From NCBI GenBank assembly GCA_009192285.1, contig WBVU01000012.1, positions 1,550,001 through 1,614,000 on the forward strand: 64,000 bases of DNA, in the 5' to 3' direction. The position numbers and the translations under genes were made by a program. This document shows positions 44,217 to 55,071 of the stretch, piece after piece (within the stretch, counting starts at the first letter, position 1; each line of letters begins with the position of its first letter). The stretch is from Morchella semilibera. Lineage: Eukaryota; Ascomycota; Pezizomycetes; Pezizales; Morchellaceae. The notes under the pieces were generated by a model, which saw nothing but the letters and a program-made list of their open reading frames with translations, did no database searches and was not told the DNA's origin.

Positions 44217-45355
44217 TAACCCAACGCAAAGAAGAAGATGACAATGATAACGCAGAAGGACTCGAGGAGCACAGCCTAAGCGGCGAGGAGACCGATGAAG
44301 ACAAAGGCAATATCACGGGATTGTTGCGAGAGAGTGAAAGGGTGAGACGGGAGAGGCCAAGGTACACTACCGAGGCTTTAGGCGAGGTACAAGGTAACAC
44401 AACTAGACGAGGCAGGGCGGGACAAAGAACAAGACGACGAGCGGAGCGGAGCGAAGATGGTTGTCCTTCCCTATGGGTTTGGCGGAACCGTTGAGACAAG
44501 AGAACTTTTCAAGATATATTCCTAAAGACTACAAACTCCTAGAGATAGGAAGGTTGCGTGAAGAGGAAAGAAAAGAAACTATCTACAAGCGAGGGCAGAG
44601 CCCCTATATATATCACACCATCCACACCACTGACTAACCCCAGTAACCCCGTACAGAACCCCATAGAACCTCCCACAACTCCTATCTCCGAACCCAACCT
44701 TATCCCCTATACCCGAAACCCTATTTCCGAACCGAATCCCTACTACTGAAACCCAAAGAACATAAGAGAATCCCTGACTAATCCCTCTTCCCACAACACC
44801 TCTCAACCCTGCTCTACGCCATGATAGGCAACACCGGGCAGGCACAAGCATAGACACCGGCGAAGGCAAAGGCAAGAACAACGGCCCAAGAGCACAAGAC
44901 AGAGAGTGAGGACCGGATGGACCTCAATGAGAACGATGAGAGGTATGGTGAGTTTCCTTTTTAGAGGACAGAGTCTGAGGTACGAGAGGCTATGGCTTAG
45001 AAATAGGAGTAGATTCCTATGTACCTAGATAACAGGAAGACGAGACAGAGAGAAAAGAAAGAAAGAACTAAGGAAAACCTCTATCCCCGCTATTTAACAC
45101 ATCTCCTCCACCAGTCCGCTATGACTCACACCTTTGCTCATAGAACCTCATAGAAACCCATCGCTACCACACCTCGTATTTCTCCCCACCATCTCCACTA
45201 TTCATATTACCAATCCATCACGCCATCGAACCTCCTAGAACCCAATGACGACACCCCCTCCTCAGTATACCTCCTCCTCGCTTAACAATACCCCAACAAC
45301 CATGACAGCGCTTCGACTACTTAACCCTCGGGACTGATGCCAAGACGCCGGGACA
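44217..45355 (-). mobile_element. Family-A LTR hosting LTR D
   Basis: TGTGACGAAA...CGCCGGGACA on + with a family-D LTR inside (44311-44826). Confidence 0.85.
44311..44826 (-). mobile_element. Solo LTR, family D
   Basis: Reads TATCACGG...GCCATGATA on +, with exact duplication GGCAA (44306-44310, 44827-44831). In minus sense a TATATATAGG box precedes a TTTCTTTTC run. Confidence 0.92.
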
Positions 45356-45522
45356 GATACTGGGCAGGCATAAGCATAGACACCGGCAAAGGCAAAGGCA
45401 AAGGCAAAGGGACAAGGCTACAGAGTAGGAGGAGTGAGGGCCGGATGAACCTCAACGAGAACAATGAGAAGCACTATAGGTTTCCTCAGAAGAGGACAGG
45501 ATTTTAGATGCAAGGGACTTTG

Positions 45523-46667
45523 TGTTATAAGATATCCAGGGTGTTGTGTTAAGAGTGTGGTAACGGACGTGGAATTAGAGTGATGGGTTGTGAAGAGAGT
45601 CGGTCGGGTAACCAACAAGGGTCTCGGTTAGATATAATGGGGTTGCGCCATCCATGAGGGGTGCATCGCTTGTTGGCTTACACGTTCTATCGCATGTGGG
45701 AGACTCTCCCTGAAAAAGCATAGAAGCGGGGTAGAGTACGTAGCACCTCTAACGTCCTATTGTATTGATACCTTGGCTCTTGGAAGGTTGCACGGTCGCG
45801 GATAGTATAGGTTGTTTTAGGAAGCAATGCCGATGTATGAAATCGGGAAGGTGTTGCGAGGATAAAACGTTATGGAAGGAATTATGGCGTGATCTTAGAT
45901 AGAAGACTCGTCTTAGCCTCGAGCCACTCATGTATGAATAGAAGCCTGATTTGCCCTCGTCTTGTTGGAAGAATTATCCTTCAAGTGGGCGGAATCCGGT
46001 TTACAATATTACTTGTTTAAAAAGCTACAGAACTATTGATTAGCACTATCACGGCGTACTACGGACTTCGCAGAGGAGGAGGATATTCGAGAATGGGTTT
46101 CTTGGTTGTGGCGTTCTCTTCGGGTTCTTGGAGTTTCTATGGGTTTCCATTACACGATGTTATGAGTCATGATTGTGCAGGGATTAGGAGGGTATATATA
46201 TGATGCTACGGATCTTTCCTTTGTTCTTTTCTTCTTCTTTCTTTTTCTACGTGTTCTTCCTGTTGTCAACCCTACGGTTTAGTTTCGCTTTGTCTCGTAT
46301 CTTTAGTTCTGAATTATATTACGTTATATCCATAGTCTTCGCCAAGACCCTGTTGGGTCTTCCATAGTATTTCGCTTCGTCCTCGCCTCGCTTCATCCTC
46401 GTCCCTGTTTTGTCTCACCGCAACCATAATTGATGCCCGTAGTCCGTATCGTCTACTGTACCTTCGCCTCCACGTCTTCGTCAGAGAGGCCATTTGGACC
46501 CTCTGCCCTACAACCCTGCTTCTCGGTTAGGTTCTCCCGTCGTCGCCCCCCGTCTTCGTCCTCGTTCCCGCCCCAGTTGTGTACTTCGGCTCTCTTGTCT
46601 GTTGGCTCCGTGTTGCTCCGTAACAAGCACTAGCCATATCCCAAGTCTCTTCCGATATCCCTTTACA
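45523..46667 (+). mobile_element. LTR of family F, hosting a solo LTR B
   Basis: TGTTATAAG...CCCTTTACA, flanked by CTTTG and CTATG (4 of 5). A family-B LTR with its duplication accounts for 584 bp of the span. The other copy is at 1-426, inverted. Confidence 0.78.
46047..46625 (+). mobile_element. Solo LTR, family B
   Basis: TATCACGG...CTCCGTAACA with exact duplication AGCAC (46042-46046, 46626-46630). It lies inside LTR F. Confidence 0.93.
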
Positions 46668-46834
46668 CTATGACATGAGGATAGGAGTATATTCCTATGT
46701 ACTGAAATAACAGGAAGACAAGTCAAAGAGAAAAAAAAAAAGAACTAAGAAAAACATCTATACCCGCTATTTAACACCTCCCCTCCATCAGTCCGCTTGC
46801 GACTCATACATCGGCCCATAGGAATCTATAGAAA

Positions 46835-46973
46835 CATCAGCAAACTCAACTTGTGACTGGAGTCTCCTAACAGTCTCCCAGGGGTCCTGAGAGTCTCCTG
46901 AGACTCCTGGATATTTTTTTTGAGTCTCCTGAAGCTCAGAAGACATCAGGAGACAAATGAAGTCTTACTGATG
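46835..46973 (+). mobile_element. CATCAGCAA short element, copy 19
   Basis: A 139-bp copy at the junction of a family-A LTR and a pol fragment. The flanks (AA, AG) do not match, so it may mark a rearrangement point. Confidence 0.82.
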
Positions 46974-47495
46974 AGATCGGTTGACAAAAATAAAACACCT
47001 TATCACTACCACAGAGAATGTTAATGCCAGAGATCTGTTTCGTCTATACCTGAAGCTGGTATAGAAATTGCATGGGTTACCGGAGACTATTGTTTCATAC
47101 CGAGGAACACAGTTTACAGCTGAGTTTTGAAAGACTTTGTGCGATCGTTTGGAGATAGCCCCTTGTTACTCCACTGCATTTTACCCCCATACTAATAGGC
47201 AAATGGAAAGTACAAATGTAATTATGGAGCAATACCTACGCAGCTATCTATCCTACTAACAGGATAACTGAGGCGACTTTTTTCTACTGGCTGAATTCGC
47301 TACTAATAATCATATTTCAGAAACAACCAATATGTCCCCCTTTCAAGCGAACTATGGAAGACACCCTCGCATGAAGTTTGGGCAATTACAATATGGGAAG
47401 ATAGTGAATGAGGATCAGGCGAACGGATTGGCAAGGGAGATGTCTCAAATCTTTGAGTTTTTAAGGAGCGAGATGTTTAGGGCCCAGAAGATACA

Positions 47496-47633
47496 CATCA
47501 GCAAACTCAACTTATGCCTGCAGTCTCCCAACAGTCTCTGAGAATCTCCTGAGAATCTCCTAATACCCTTGGATATTTTTTCAATCTTTTGAGGCTCAGG
47601 AGACATCAGGAAACTAATAAAGTCTTGTTGATA
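47496..47633 (+). mobile_element. CATCAGCAA short element, copy 20
   Basis: A 138-bp copy flanked by CA; the integrase sequence ATACAAGAAG gives the empty site. Confidence 0.88.
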
Positions 47634-47670
47634 CAAGAAGAAATAGCTAACCTACACCGGACTCTGGCTC

Positions 47671-47807
47671 CATCAGCAAACTCAACTTGTGACTGGAGTC
47701 TCCCAATAGTCTCCCAGGTCTCCTGAGAGTCTCCTGAGACTCCTGGATATTTTTTGAGTCTCCTGAGACTCAGGAGACATCAGGAGACAAATGAAGTCTT
47801 GCTGATG
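47671..47807 (+). mobile_element. CATCAGCAA short element, copy 21
   Basis: A complete copy, followed at 47810-47848 by the last ~39 bp of another copy in opposite orientation. Two insertions probably lie next to each other. Confidence 0.85.
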
Positions 47808-47809
47808 GC

Positions 47810-47848
47810 CTGTTGGGAGACTCCAGTCACAAGTTGAGTTTGCTGATG
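47810..47848 (-). mobile_element. CATCAGCAA short element, terminal fragment
   Basis: Only the CTGTTGGGAGACTCC...TTTGCTGATG end remains. Confidence 0.75.
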
Positions 47849-47964
47849 TGCCAAGTGTTGTCTCTGTCTTCGTCGGTGTCCTTGTTGTTCTAGCTGTGCT
47901 CCTCGAGTCCTTCTGCGTCATTATTGTTTTCTGGTACCTTGTCCTTCGATTACTCCATTACACA
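47849..47964 (+). mobile_element. Family-A LTR end fragment
   Basis: Resembles the last ~115 bp of a + sense family-A LTR, ending CCATTACACA. It is decayed. Confidence 0.65.
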
Positions 47965-48153
47965 ATGCCGACATTTGATGAATTCCCACTCCAGTTTATA
48001 AAGTAGGTACTGAAATATGGCCGAATGCTAAGAATATCCAGATTAATAGGCTATCCCAAAAACTTAATTGAAAACTTTTTCGACAATTCAAAATCAAGCT
48101 AGTTATTAGCCCCTATGCCTATAAACTTCAAGTTGAACTTCCATCTATAATGA

Positions 48154-48292
48154 CTTATTAGCATACTCACCTTGTGACTGAAGTCTCTCAATAATCTCCC
48201 GGGTCTCATGAGAGTCTTCTGAGACTCCCGGATATCTTCTGGGTCTCCTGAGGCTCAGGAAACATCAGGAGACAAATGAAGTATTGCTGATA
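48154..48292 (+). mobile_element. CATCAGCAA short element, copy 22, decayed
   Basis: The GTCTCC units and the AAGTATTGCTGATA end are recognisable inside the pol fragment. Confidence 0.72.
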
Positions 48293-48610
48293 GAATATAT
48301 ATCCCGTCTTCTATGTCTCAAAGCTGGAACCCTGTACTACGGATCTCTTGCTGTGCCACGTCCCTCCTCCTGCATCTACAGTTATTGTTGATAATGATGA
48401 AGAATACGTAGTAGATGAACTCCTAGACTCCCATATTTGTTACTTACACCTCTAGTATCTGGTGAAATGAAATAGCTATTATGCTCTTACATGAGAGTAC
48501 GCAGAGAACCTTACCAATATTCACCACTTTTTGGCCTACTTCTATACAACATACTCCAACAAGCTGAGACCTGATGGAGTTCTCATGGAGCTCGAATCTA
48601 AAGAGAGGGC

Positions 48611-48730
48611 AACTATCATGACTCAGCCTCCTGCACTTTGTCTTCCACTAAAATGCCCCCAAAACAGGATTGTTAGATAGAATTGGTTGGTAATGGATTA
48701 GGGAGGAACTTGGATGATAGATAAGCATTA
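48611..48730 (+). mobile_element. Decayed family-C LTR start
   Basis: It follows the first ~115 bp of the family-C LTR at 43453 with many transitions, mostly C to T and G to A. Confidence 0.55.
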
Positions 48731-50308
48731 CTCTGATCATCAGAATACATTATCAGTCCTGATCAGATTTCAGGTGCCTAGAACTATTAGTCAATTATCT
48801 ACATGTATCTATATACACAACAGCCGACATAGTTTGTGTACCATACAAAAATTCTCCAATCCCATGACTCCTATGAAGATATGGGAGGTACTTGGATGTA
48901 GTACGATACATACATGTAAATATACTCGGGGCAGGTAAACAGCCCGGACAACGCAATTTTGTCTGGCTTTTTTGCAGTAGTTCTCGCCTAGTACGCGCAC
49001 CCGTTGGTGAACCAAAAACCTTTATTGTCTGGCACTTTTTACCTGCCCCGAGTACAAGTACTTACATGTATCCGTTTTTCCCAGTAGCTCCACAGATCAT
49101 GCGCGCCCGTCGTGGATAAATTTTGTGGATTCAATCCTTTCATCACCTGCCAAGCTTGTAGGGCTCTTAGAGGAAGTATCGCACCTCATGCAATTACATA
49201 CATGTGCGTACTGTAGGTACCGCCGCTATTTGCATGGGTGTGGTAGAGCACTGTTGATTTCCTCGGCAAGAAGCCGAAACCTATCGCCGCAGCCTCGGGC
49301 CTGCGCCAGCCTGGATCATGATCACTCAGAGCTGTCAAAAAAGGCGGGGACGGTTCTTGATGAGAGTGGATGGAGGCTAGGCGCACGCGCCCATGCCAGG
49401 TTCATGAGTCTAAATCACTTGTGGATTGACCTTATTGCAATTAGAGTCATGATTGAAGTCCTTGAGGACCTGTGGTCTGTTAATAAATACATTGTGGGTA
49501 TTTAATTTTATTTGGGACATACACATCCATTTGTCCTTACTCCATATCTGCACTTGGTGTTGCTATCAACTGTTGGTGCTGCTTACAAGTATTTCTGCTT
49601 TACATACACCCTATCCCCACACTCCATCACCTTGATCATTCCTGCTTGGTCTGCGCCCTCCGTTGCGCCGCACCTAACCTCCCTTCCTGCTGTTCTTGCT
49701 CCTGTTCCTCTTCCTGACTTTCACCCCCCTCCTCCTCCTCCTCCTCCTCCTCTTCCTCCTTCTCTTCTTCCCTCTTCCCTCCTCCCCCTCCTCCTTTACT
49801 CCTCCACGCAAAAGTGATTGATCCCCTCTCCTTTCTTCCTTGATATCTCCTCCACCCCTCCCCCCCACTTTAGCTGCTTCCTTCAAAGCTGCGATAGTAC
49901 AACTAGCCGCGCTAGGAACCGCAGCTATTGCTTTTCCATAGGTTCCTACATACGCGCGCGCACACACATACAGGCATTCAGTGATACATACATACGTTCC
50001 AAACATACTCCCATCCCGACATTCAATCCTCTCCCATTTACCCCCGGCCCTACATTTCTACATCGGTCCTCATCCTGTTTAAACAGGCTTATCCCGTTTC
50101 CAATTATTAATCCTTACTGGTTCCGCATCTTTTATCCTGTGTTCCCCCGCACCAACCCTAACCCCCCTCTCGGAATATTGTACCTACCTCAACCGCTCCC
50201 CACACATCAGCCTTGAACGCTTACCTATTTTACTAAGCCCCGCGTGCATCCAGAACACCTTAAATCTCTAGAAATTTATTTTATAATCGATCATCCACAA
50301 AACCAGAA
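48731..50308. other. Non-coding region and leader upstream of the Kin1-type kinase
   Basis: It holds an inverted repeat at 48909-49072, a strongly pyrimidine-rich tract (49680-49870, with CCT triplets at 49728-49760), an alternating purine-pyrimidine run GCGCGCGCACACACA (49952-49970), and the likely kinase promoter and long 5' leader. No coding gene is recognised. Confidence 0.45.
48909..49072. repeat. Inverted repeat, ~164 bp, MITE-like
   Basis: The arms contain ACTCGGGGCAGGTAAA (48924-48939) and TTTACCTGCCCCGAGT (49038-49053), each bordered outside by ATACATGTAA-type sequence. No matching transposase is in the window. Confidence 0.55.
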
Positions 50309-53300
50309 ATGTTGCCTCAACAAGCACCTATCGTGGTTCAACGACAGCACAGCACTCGTCACCAGCGACAGCCTTCTTCGTCTTCTTCCAAACCCCCAAT
50401 ATTATCATCCCGTCCGCCTACTACTGAGTCTTCAACCCTTGGTACCCGAGAACCGGAGTCACAGCGACTGGCTCCTGCCGCCCCCGTAGTTATTGCTCCC
50501 GCTGTAGTCCCACCTCCACGTCCAGGTGGCCATTCAAGACGGGCGTCCGATATGTCTGAAGCCACTAGTACTGTCACAACTACCAACGGGACTCCAGTTC
50601 ATGCTCCATCTGTTGTTCCTGAAGAAAGCAGCAGGTCAGGTCACCACGCATCGTCACAACGTCCTAGAAAAACCTCCATCCATGGGTCAAGTGGAACATG
50701 GATTCTTGGGAAGACTATCGGGGCCGGTAGCATGGGGAAAGTAAAACTTGCTAGGAAATCAGACGGCTCAGAACAGGTTCGTCTTACTTATCCCAACTTC
50801 CGAACATAGCTCTTGTTTGATTTCTTACACTATAGTTGATCTTGTAGGTCGCGGTCAAGATTGTACCTAGACAAATGATCCAGGAGCGGGGCTTGGACCC
50901 AGCAACCGGACAGCCCTACCCACCTCGTCATGATGAGAGCAAAGAAGTTCGAACCGCCAGAGAGGCGGCTATTGTCACACTGCTTGATCACCCCTACATA
51001 TGTGGAATGCGCGATGTTATCAAAACCAACAATCACTGGTATATGCTATGTGAGTATGTCAACGGCGGACAAATGCTGGATTATATAATTTCACACGGGC
51101 GGTTGAAAGAAAAGCAAGCTCGTAAGTTTGGTCGGCAGATTGCCAGTGCGTTGGATTATTGTCACAGGAACTCGATCGTTCACCGTGATTTGAAGATAGA
51201 GAACATCCTAATTTCAAAAACTGGCGATATTAAGATCATAGATTTTGGTCTCTCTAATCTTTTTGCCCCCCGCTCACACCTTAAGACCTTTTGTGGATCT
51301 TTGTACTTTGCAGCTCCGGAGCTTCTACAAGCTAAACAATACATTGGGCCGGAGGTTGACGTGTGGAGCTTTGGGATTGTTTTGTATGTATTGGTTTGTG
51401 GAAAGGTCCCATTTGATGATCAAAGCATGCCTGCACTACATGCCAAAATTAAACGTGGAGTAGTAGACTACCCACAATGGCTTTCCGGGGGTATATATCC
51501 CCATTATGCATTGACCCTGGGGGCTTAACTGACTTTGATAAGATTGTAGAAATCTTCTGGCGAGAATGCTTGTAACCGACCCTAGGCAACGTGCTTCCCT
51601 ACAAGAGATTCTCAATCACCCATGGATCCTCAAAGGCTTCCCTAACCCTCCCGAAAATTACCTGCCCCATCGCGAGCCTCTTTCTATCCCCCTCGATCCC
51701 GAGGTCATTCGTGGTATGACAGGTTTTGAGTTTGGTACCAGCGAAACAATTGCAGCTCAACTCACCAAAGTCGTCGAATCTGAAGATTACCAAACTGCTG
51801 TGCGAAATGCAGCCAAGGAGCCTCTCATGGCGTCCCCAGGCCTTGAAAAAAGGAAGGCCTTCGGGTTTGAGTTTTATAAAAGACGGTCGTCTACGAGCTC
51901 TAAGGATACTTTGACAAACTTAAGTACCGAAGTACTCTCCCACCCAAGTAGTCCCGACCCTATCAATGCGTATAATCCTCTGATCTCGGTTTATTATCTG
52001 GTTCGCGAAAAACTGGAGAGAGATTCTGCTAGCAAATTACCTGCTAGCTCGCAGTCCCCACTGCCAATCCTTGATGCTGAAAAGTTGCGAGTGCCGATCC
52101 CTAAGCAACCAGAAACTGCCCATACAAGCGAGACCAGTTATGAGGTGAAGGGTGAACCAGCGTCCGCAGGTGGAAGGACTCGTCCTAGGGCAAGAACGCA
52201 CGGTGACGAGGAAGTCTCGGAGGCAATGAAAAAAGTCAATTTGGGAGGTGTCTCTCTTCCACCGTCGCCGGTAGTTCCGCAATCGGCAATCAAAGAGGAT
52301 TCCGTGGTCAGGAAGGAAAGCACGGTTGGGGGGATGCTGAGACGTTTTAGCACAAGAAGACATGCCAAGACTCTTGCACCACCAACCTTATCAGTTCAGG
52401 CGCCCGGTCAAGCACCAGTCGAAATCACTGCTCCTCGTAAAAGTCTCTCTGTCCGGAGACCGGAACGACAGGCTATGCCACCCGGTGCATCAAATTCTGG
52501 TGCATCCGACCTCTTAACCCCTCCCACAACGGCTGATGGTCTTCCAGGGTCGAAGAGATCTAACATTGGGAGGTCTACCAGCGTCTCCGAGGCGGACTGG
52601 CGGCGTAAATATAGACAGCACCAATCAGGCGATCCACCTGGTACAAGCGGCTCAGACCGTTCGGCACTATCTGTTAAAGAAGAAGCTGTGCAGGGCGATA
52701 AGGGCACAAGCAGCTTCTCAAAGCCGATGGCAATGCGAGCAAAATCTTTGGGTCATGGGAGAAGAGAGGGCTTTACTCGGCGTATCCGTAGGGAAGAGGC
52801 TGCAGCGGCGGCATCGGTCCCTAACGAAGTCCCAGAAGAGGACGTTGGTGATGGGGCAACCTCAACTGGTAGTGGTGATGGAGCATCCACTACTCCATCA
52901 TCCGATTTTGTGAGGCCCGTCTACCTGAAGGGCCTGTTCAGTGTAGCGACTACGTCAACAAAGCCACCTGTTGAAATCCGAATGGATATTATCCGCGTAT
53001 TGAAGGACTTGGGTGTTTCCTATAAGGAGATTAAAGGGGGGTTTTCCTGCGTTCATAAGCCCAGCATTGATCTCAAGAGTGTACAAGAGAACATGCCACA
53101 GACTCCCGAAGCAACAAATATGGTTAACCCCCCTTCACATAGGCGTAAGCTTTCATTTGGCGGTTCCACCAGTGGGAGTTCAGCACCTGCTCCCCCACCC
53201 CCGGCGATGAAAGGCCAGGGAAAGAGGAACAGAGCAGACACAAGCTATACTAACAGCGATGTCTCGAACGAATCAATGCATGATGGAGTCCTGCGAGAAT

Positions 53301-53443
53301 CGTTAATTCTCAACTTCGAAATCTACATCGTAAAGGTCCCATTACTCTCACTACACGGTATTCAATTCAAGAGCGTCAGCAAAACGAATACGTGGCAATA
53401 CAAGGGTTTGGCAAGCAGGATCCTTCAGGAACTGAGGCTTTAA
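50309..53443 (+). CDS. kin1: Kin1/MARK-type Ser/Thr protein kinase with C-terminal KA1 domain
   Basis: Three exons (50309-50776, 50848-51490, 51543-53443) give 1003 residues. Kin1/Par-1 kinases act at the plasma membrane in cell polarity, septation and exocytosis. Seen in order: a disordered Pro/Ser N-terminus; the kinase domain from about residue 130 ([17 protein letters not shown] with Lys160, [10 protein letters not shown] with catalytic Asp270, DFG at 288, GSLYFAAPE at ~306-314); a short UBA-like stretch; a long disordered linker; and a two-part KA1 membrane-binding module ([16 protein letters not shown] near 834; [16 protein letters not shown] at the end). Intron 1 (71 nt) splits the ATP-binding lobe before VAVK. 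Intron 2 (52 nt, GTATAT...ATAAG) yields [17 protein letters not shown]. Length and order fit the fungal family, and no defect is seen. Confidence 0.94.
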
Positions 53444-55071
53444 CGATTTATGTCTCTTTTTTTTCTTTCTTTTCTTCACGACCGTTTAGTTTTGGCCTGC
53501 ATAGTTTAGCTTAGCGATTCCTTATTTTTCCCTTTTCCCACTTTCTTTTGGAATTGTCGCAGGCTTTTAGGATACCCTGGTCTCGTATACGCGTGGTGTT
53601 TTATTCAGCTATGGCTATTTTGAGCAACAGTGCTCTCTTTTTCTTTCCTTTCTTTTTACACTCTTTTTTTTTTCTCCCGAAAGGGGTAGGTAACCTGTTT
53701 AATGAATGCTTTCACGGGGCATACGCAAGGTACAAATTGAACAAGCGACTAAGACTTTGTGCGCTAAACGAGAAAAAAATGCTGGGCCTATGGTTGAGGA
53801 TGTTCTTTTTAGGCGCACTTATGATATTGTTCCTCGTGATTGAATGGCACTGAGAACTCTGAGAACTGTTCTGATATATAACTTTCAATGGTTTAAAATC
53901 TTGTTTCTCTGTCTACTTGATCCCCCCTTTCTCTCTCTCCCTCCCTCTCCCTCCCTCTCTCTCCTTCTCCCTCTTGTTGGAGATATGATTGCTTGGCTAA
54001 TTCATAATTCGATATTACTGTCGTAAGCCCCATGGGCTGCATGCAATAAATAAATTAACAATGTTGTTGTAGAAATCCTATCCAAAACTTTCTTCAATGA
54101 TAGCGGGTGGTATCAAAAGTATAGTTCATTCTATATATGAGTCTGGCTATCCTTCATCTGGCACGCAATAAATGAAGTAAACAAAAAAAAAATCCTTCAT
54201 CTGGCCATGGGGACAGGAGAGATGCGAGTGAGTGAGTATGATCTACATCGGGAAACCTATAGACGACTATTAGTAGGTGACAATAGCACACTAGACTCTG
54301 TAATGTTTGGCTGCTTGCATACTCGTAGGTCTATGTTTCCCTTCCCACTTTTTATCTAGTCCACTCCACCTAGTGCCTACTTGACCTCTTAGGTTATCCG
54401 CGGGGGAAGGTCTAGGTCCGCGTGGGCCACTTGCTAGAAGTCCATGCGAGAGGGTTCTGGGCAACCTTCTAAGTTACTTATGTAGGTTATCCAAAGTTAG
54501 GCTAGGTTACAAGTATAAGCCACAAGACTTTACCCTTTTCCAGCCCATTATTTCCCTTGGAGCTCTGTATGTAACCATTTGGGGGATTTTGAACATAATA
54601 CCCAACCACCTGTACTTACATGTACTACGGTGTCAAGGGCAACTACGGTGTCAAGGGCAAGTGAGTAGAACGCGGCGGTGTGATGTTACCAGCCGCCGAC
54701 AAGCCACAGGCCAGAATGCAGTATGCAGCACTAGACTGGGTTAGTGTATTGTGTCCGATCTCGGCTCCCCGCCGCTCTCCTCTCCCTTCTATCCTCTGCT
54801 GCCTGCTTCTCTTTTCCTCCTTTACCCCGTGCGTTTCCATCTTCTTCTTCTTCCTGAATATCACCATTCGTCTTCACCTTTCCTCTACTGTTCTTTCCTG
54901 CACCATTCCGTCACTCCGTCAGTTAGTTACCACTTCCTCATACCAGCACATTGCTTGGGTTTCCTTTCTTCATTCTAAAACTACATATATATCTTCATAA
55001 TCGTCTTTGTTTCTGTGGTCGCTCACTCACATATAGCTAGTCGCCCTCTGAACAACTTACCCAATCTAATA
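53444..55071. other. Intergenic region between kinase and Caf40 genes
   Basis: 3' region of the kinase (T-rich tracts 53455-53690, CTCCCT run near 53930-53975), then the promoter and leader of the Caf40 gene with pyrimidine-rich stretches (54760-54960). A direct repeat CTACGGTGTCAAGGGCAA occurs twice in tandem at about 54625-54660. No gene is recognised. Confidence 0.45.

Larger units (their letters stand above)
45356..46834 (-). mobile_element. Family-A LTR fragment hosting LTR F, which hosts LTR B
   Basis: Starts in the TACTGGGCAGGCAT tract, is split by 45523-46667, and resumes CTATGACATGAGG up to about 46834, where a short element follows. Confidence 0.78.
46974..48610 (+). pseudogene. 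Family-A integrase/chromodomain fragment, heavily decayed
   Basis: It follows the A1 integrase from the [10 protein letters not shown] region through NMSPFQANYGRHPRM to near the chromodomain. Three short elements and a piece of family-A LTR are inserted. It is a much-mutated fossil with many breaks and an old look compared with A1. Confidence 0.72.

Noticed and set aside
49125-49505. 126-codon + strand frame upstream of the Kin1-type gene
   Set aside because: It lacks domain features and consistent coding character; more likely leader or intergenic DNA.
49674-50006. 110-codon minus-strand frame rich in Arg/Lys/Gly
   Set aside because: It is produced by the polypyrimidine tract of the kinase leader read on the opposite strand.
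52037-52707. Minus-strand frames inside the kinase gene
   Set aside because: They are shadows of the disordered linker of the kinase in other frames.
54625-54660. Tandem duplicate of CTACGGTGTCAAGGGCAA
   Set aside because: Only two units of a simple local duplication; no function suggested.
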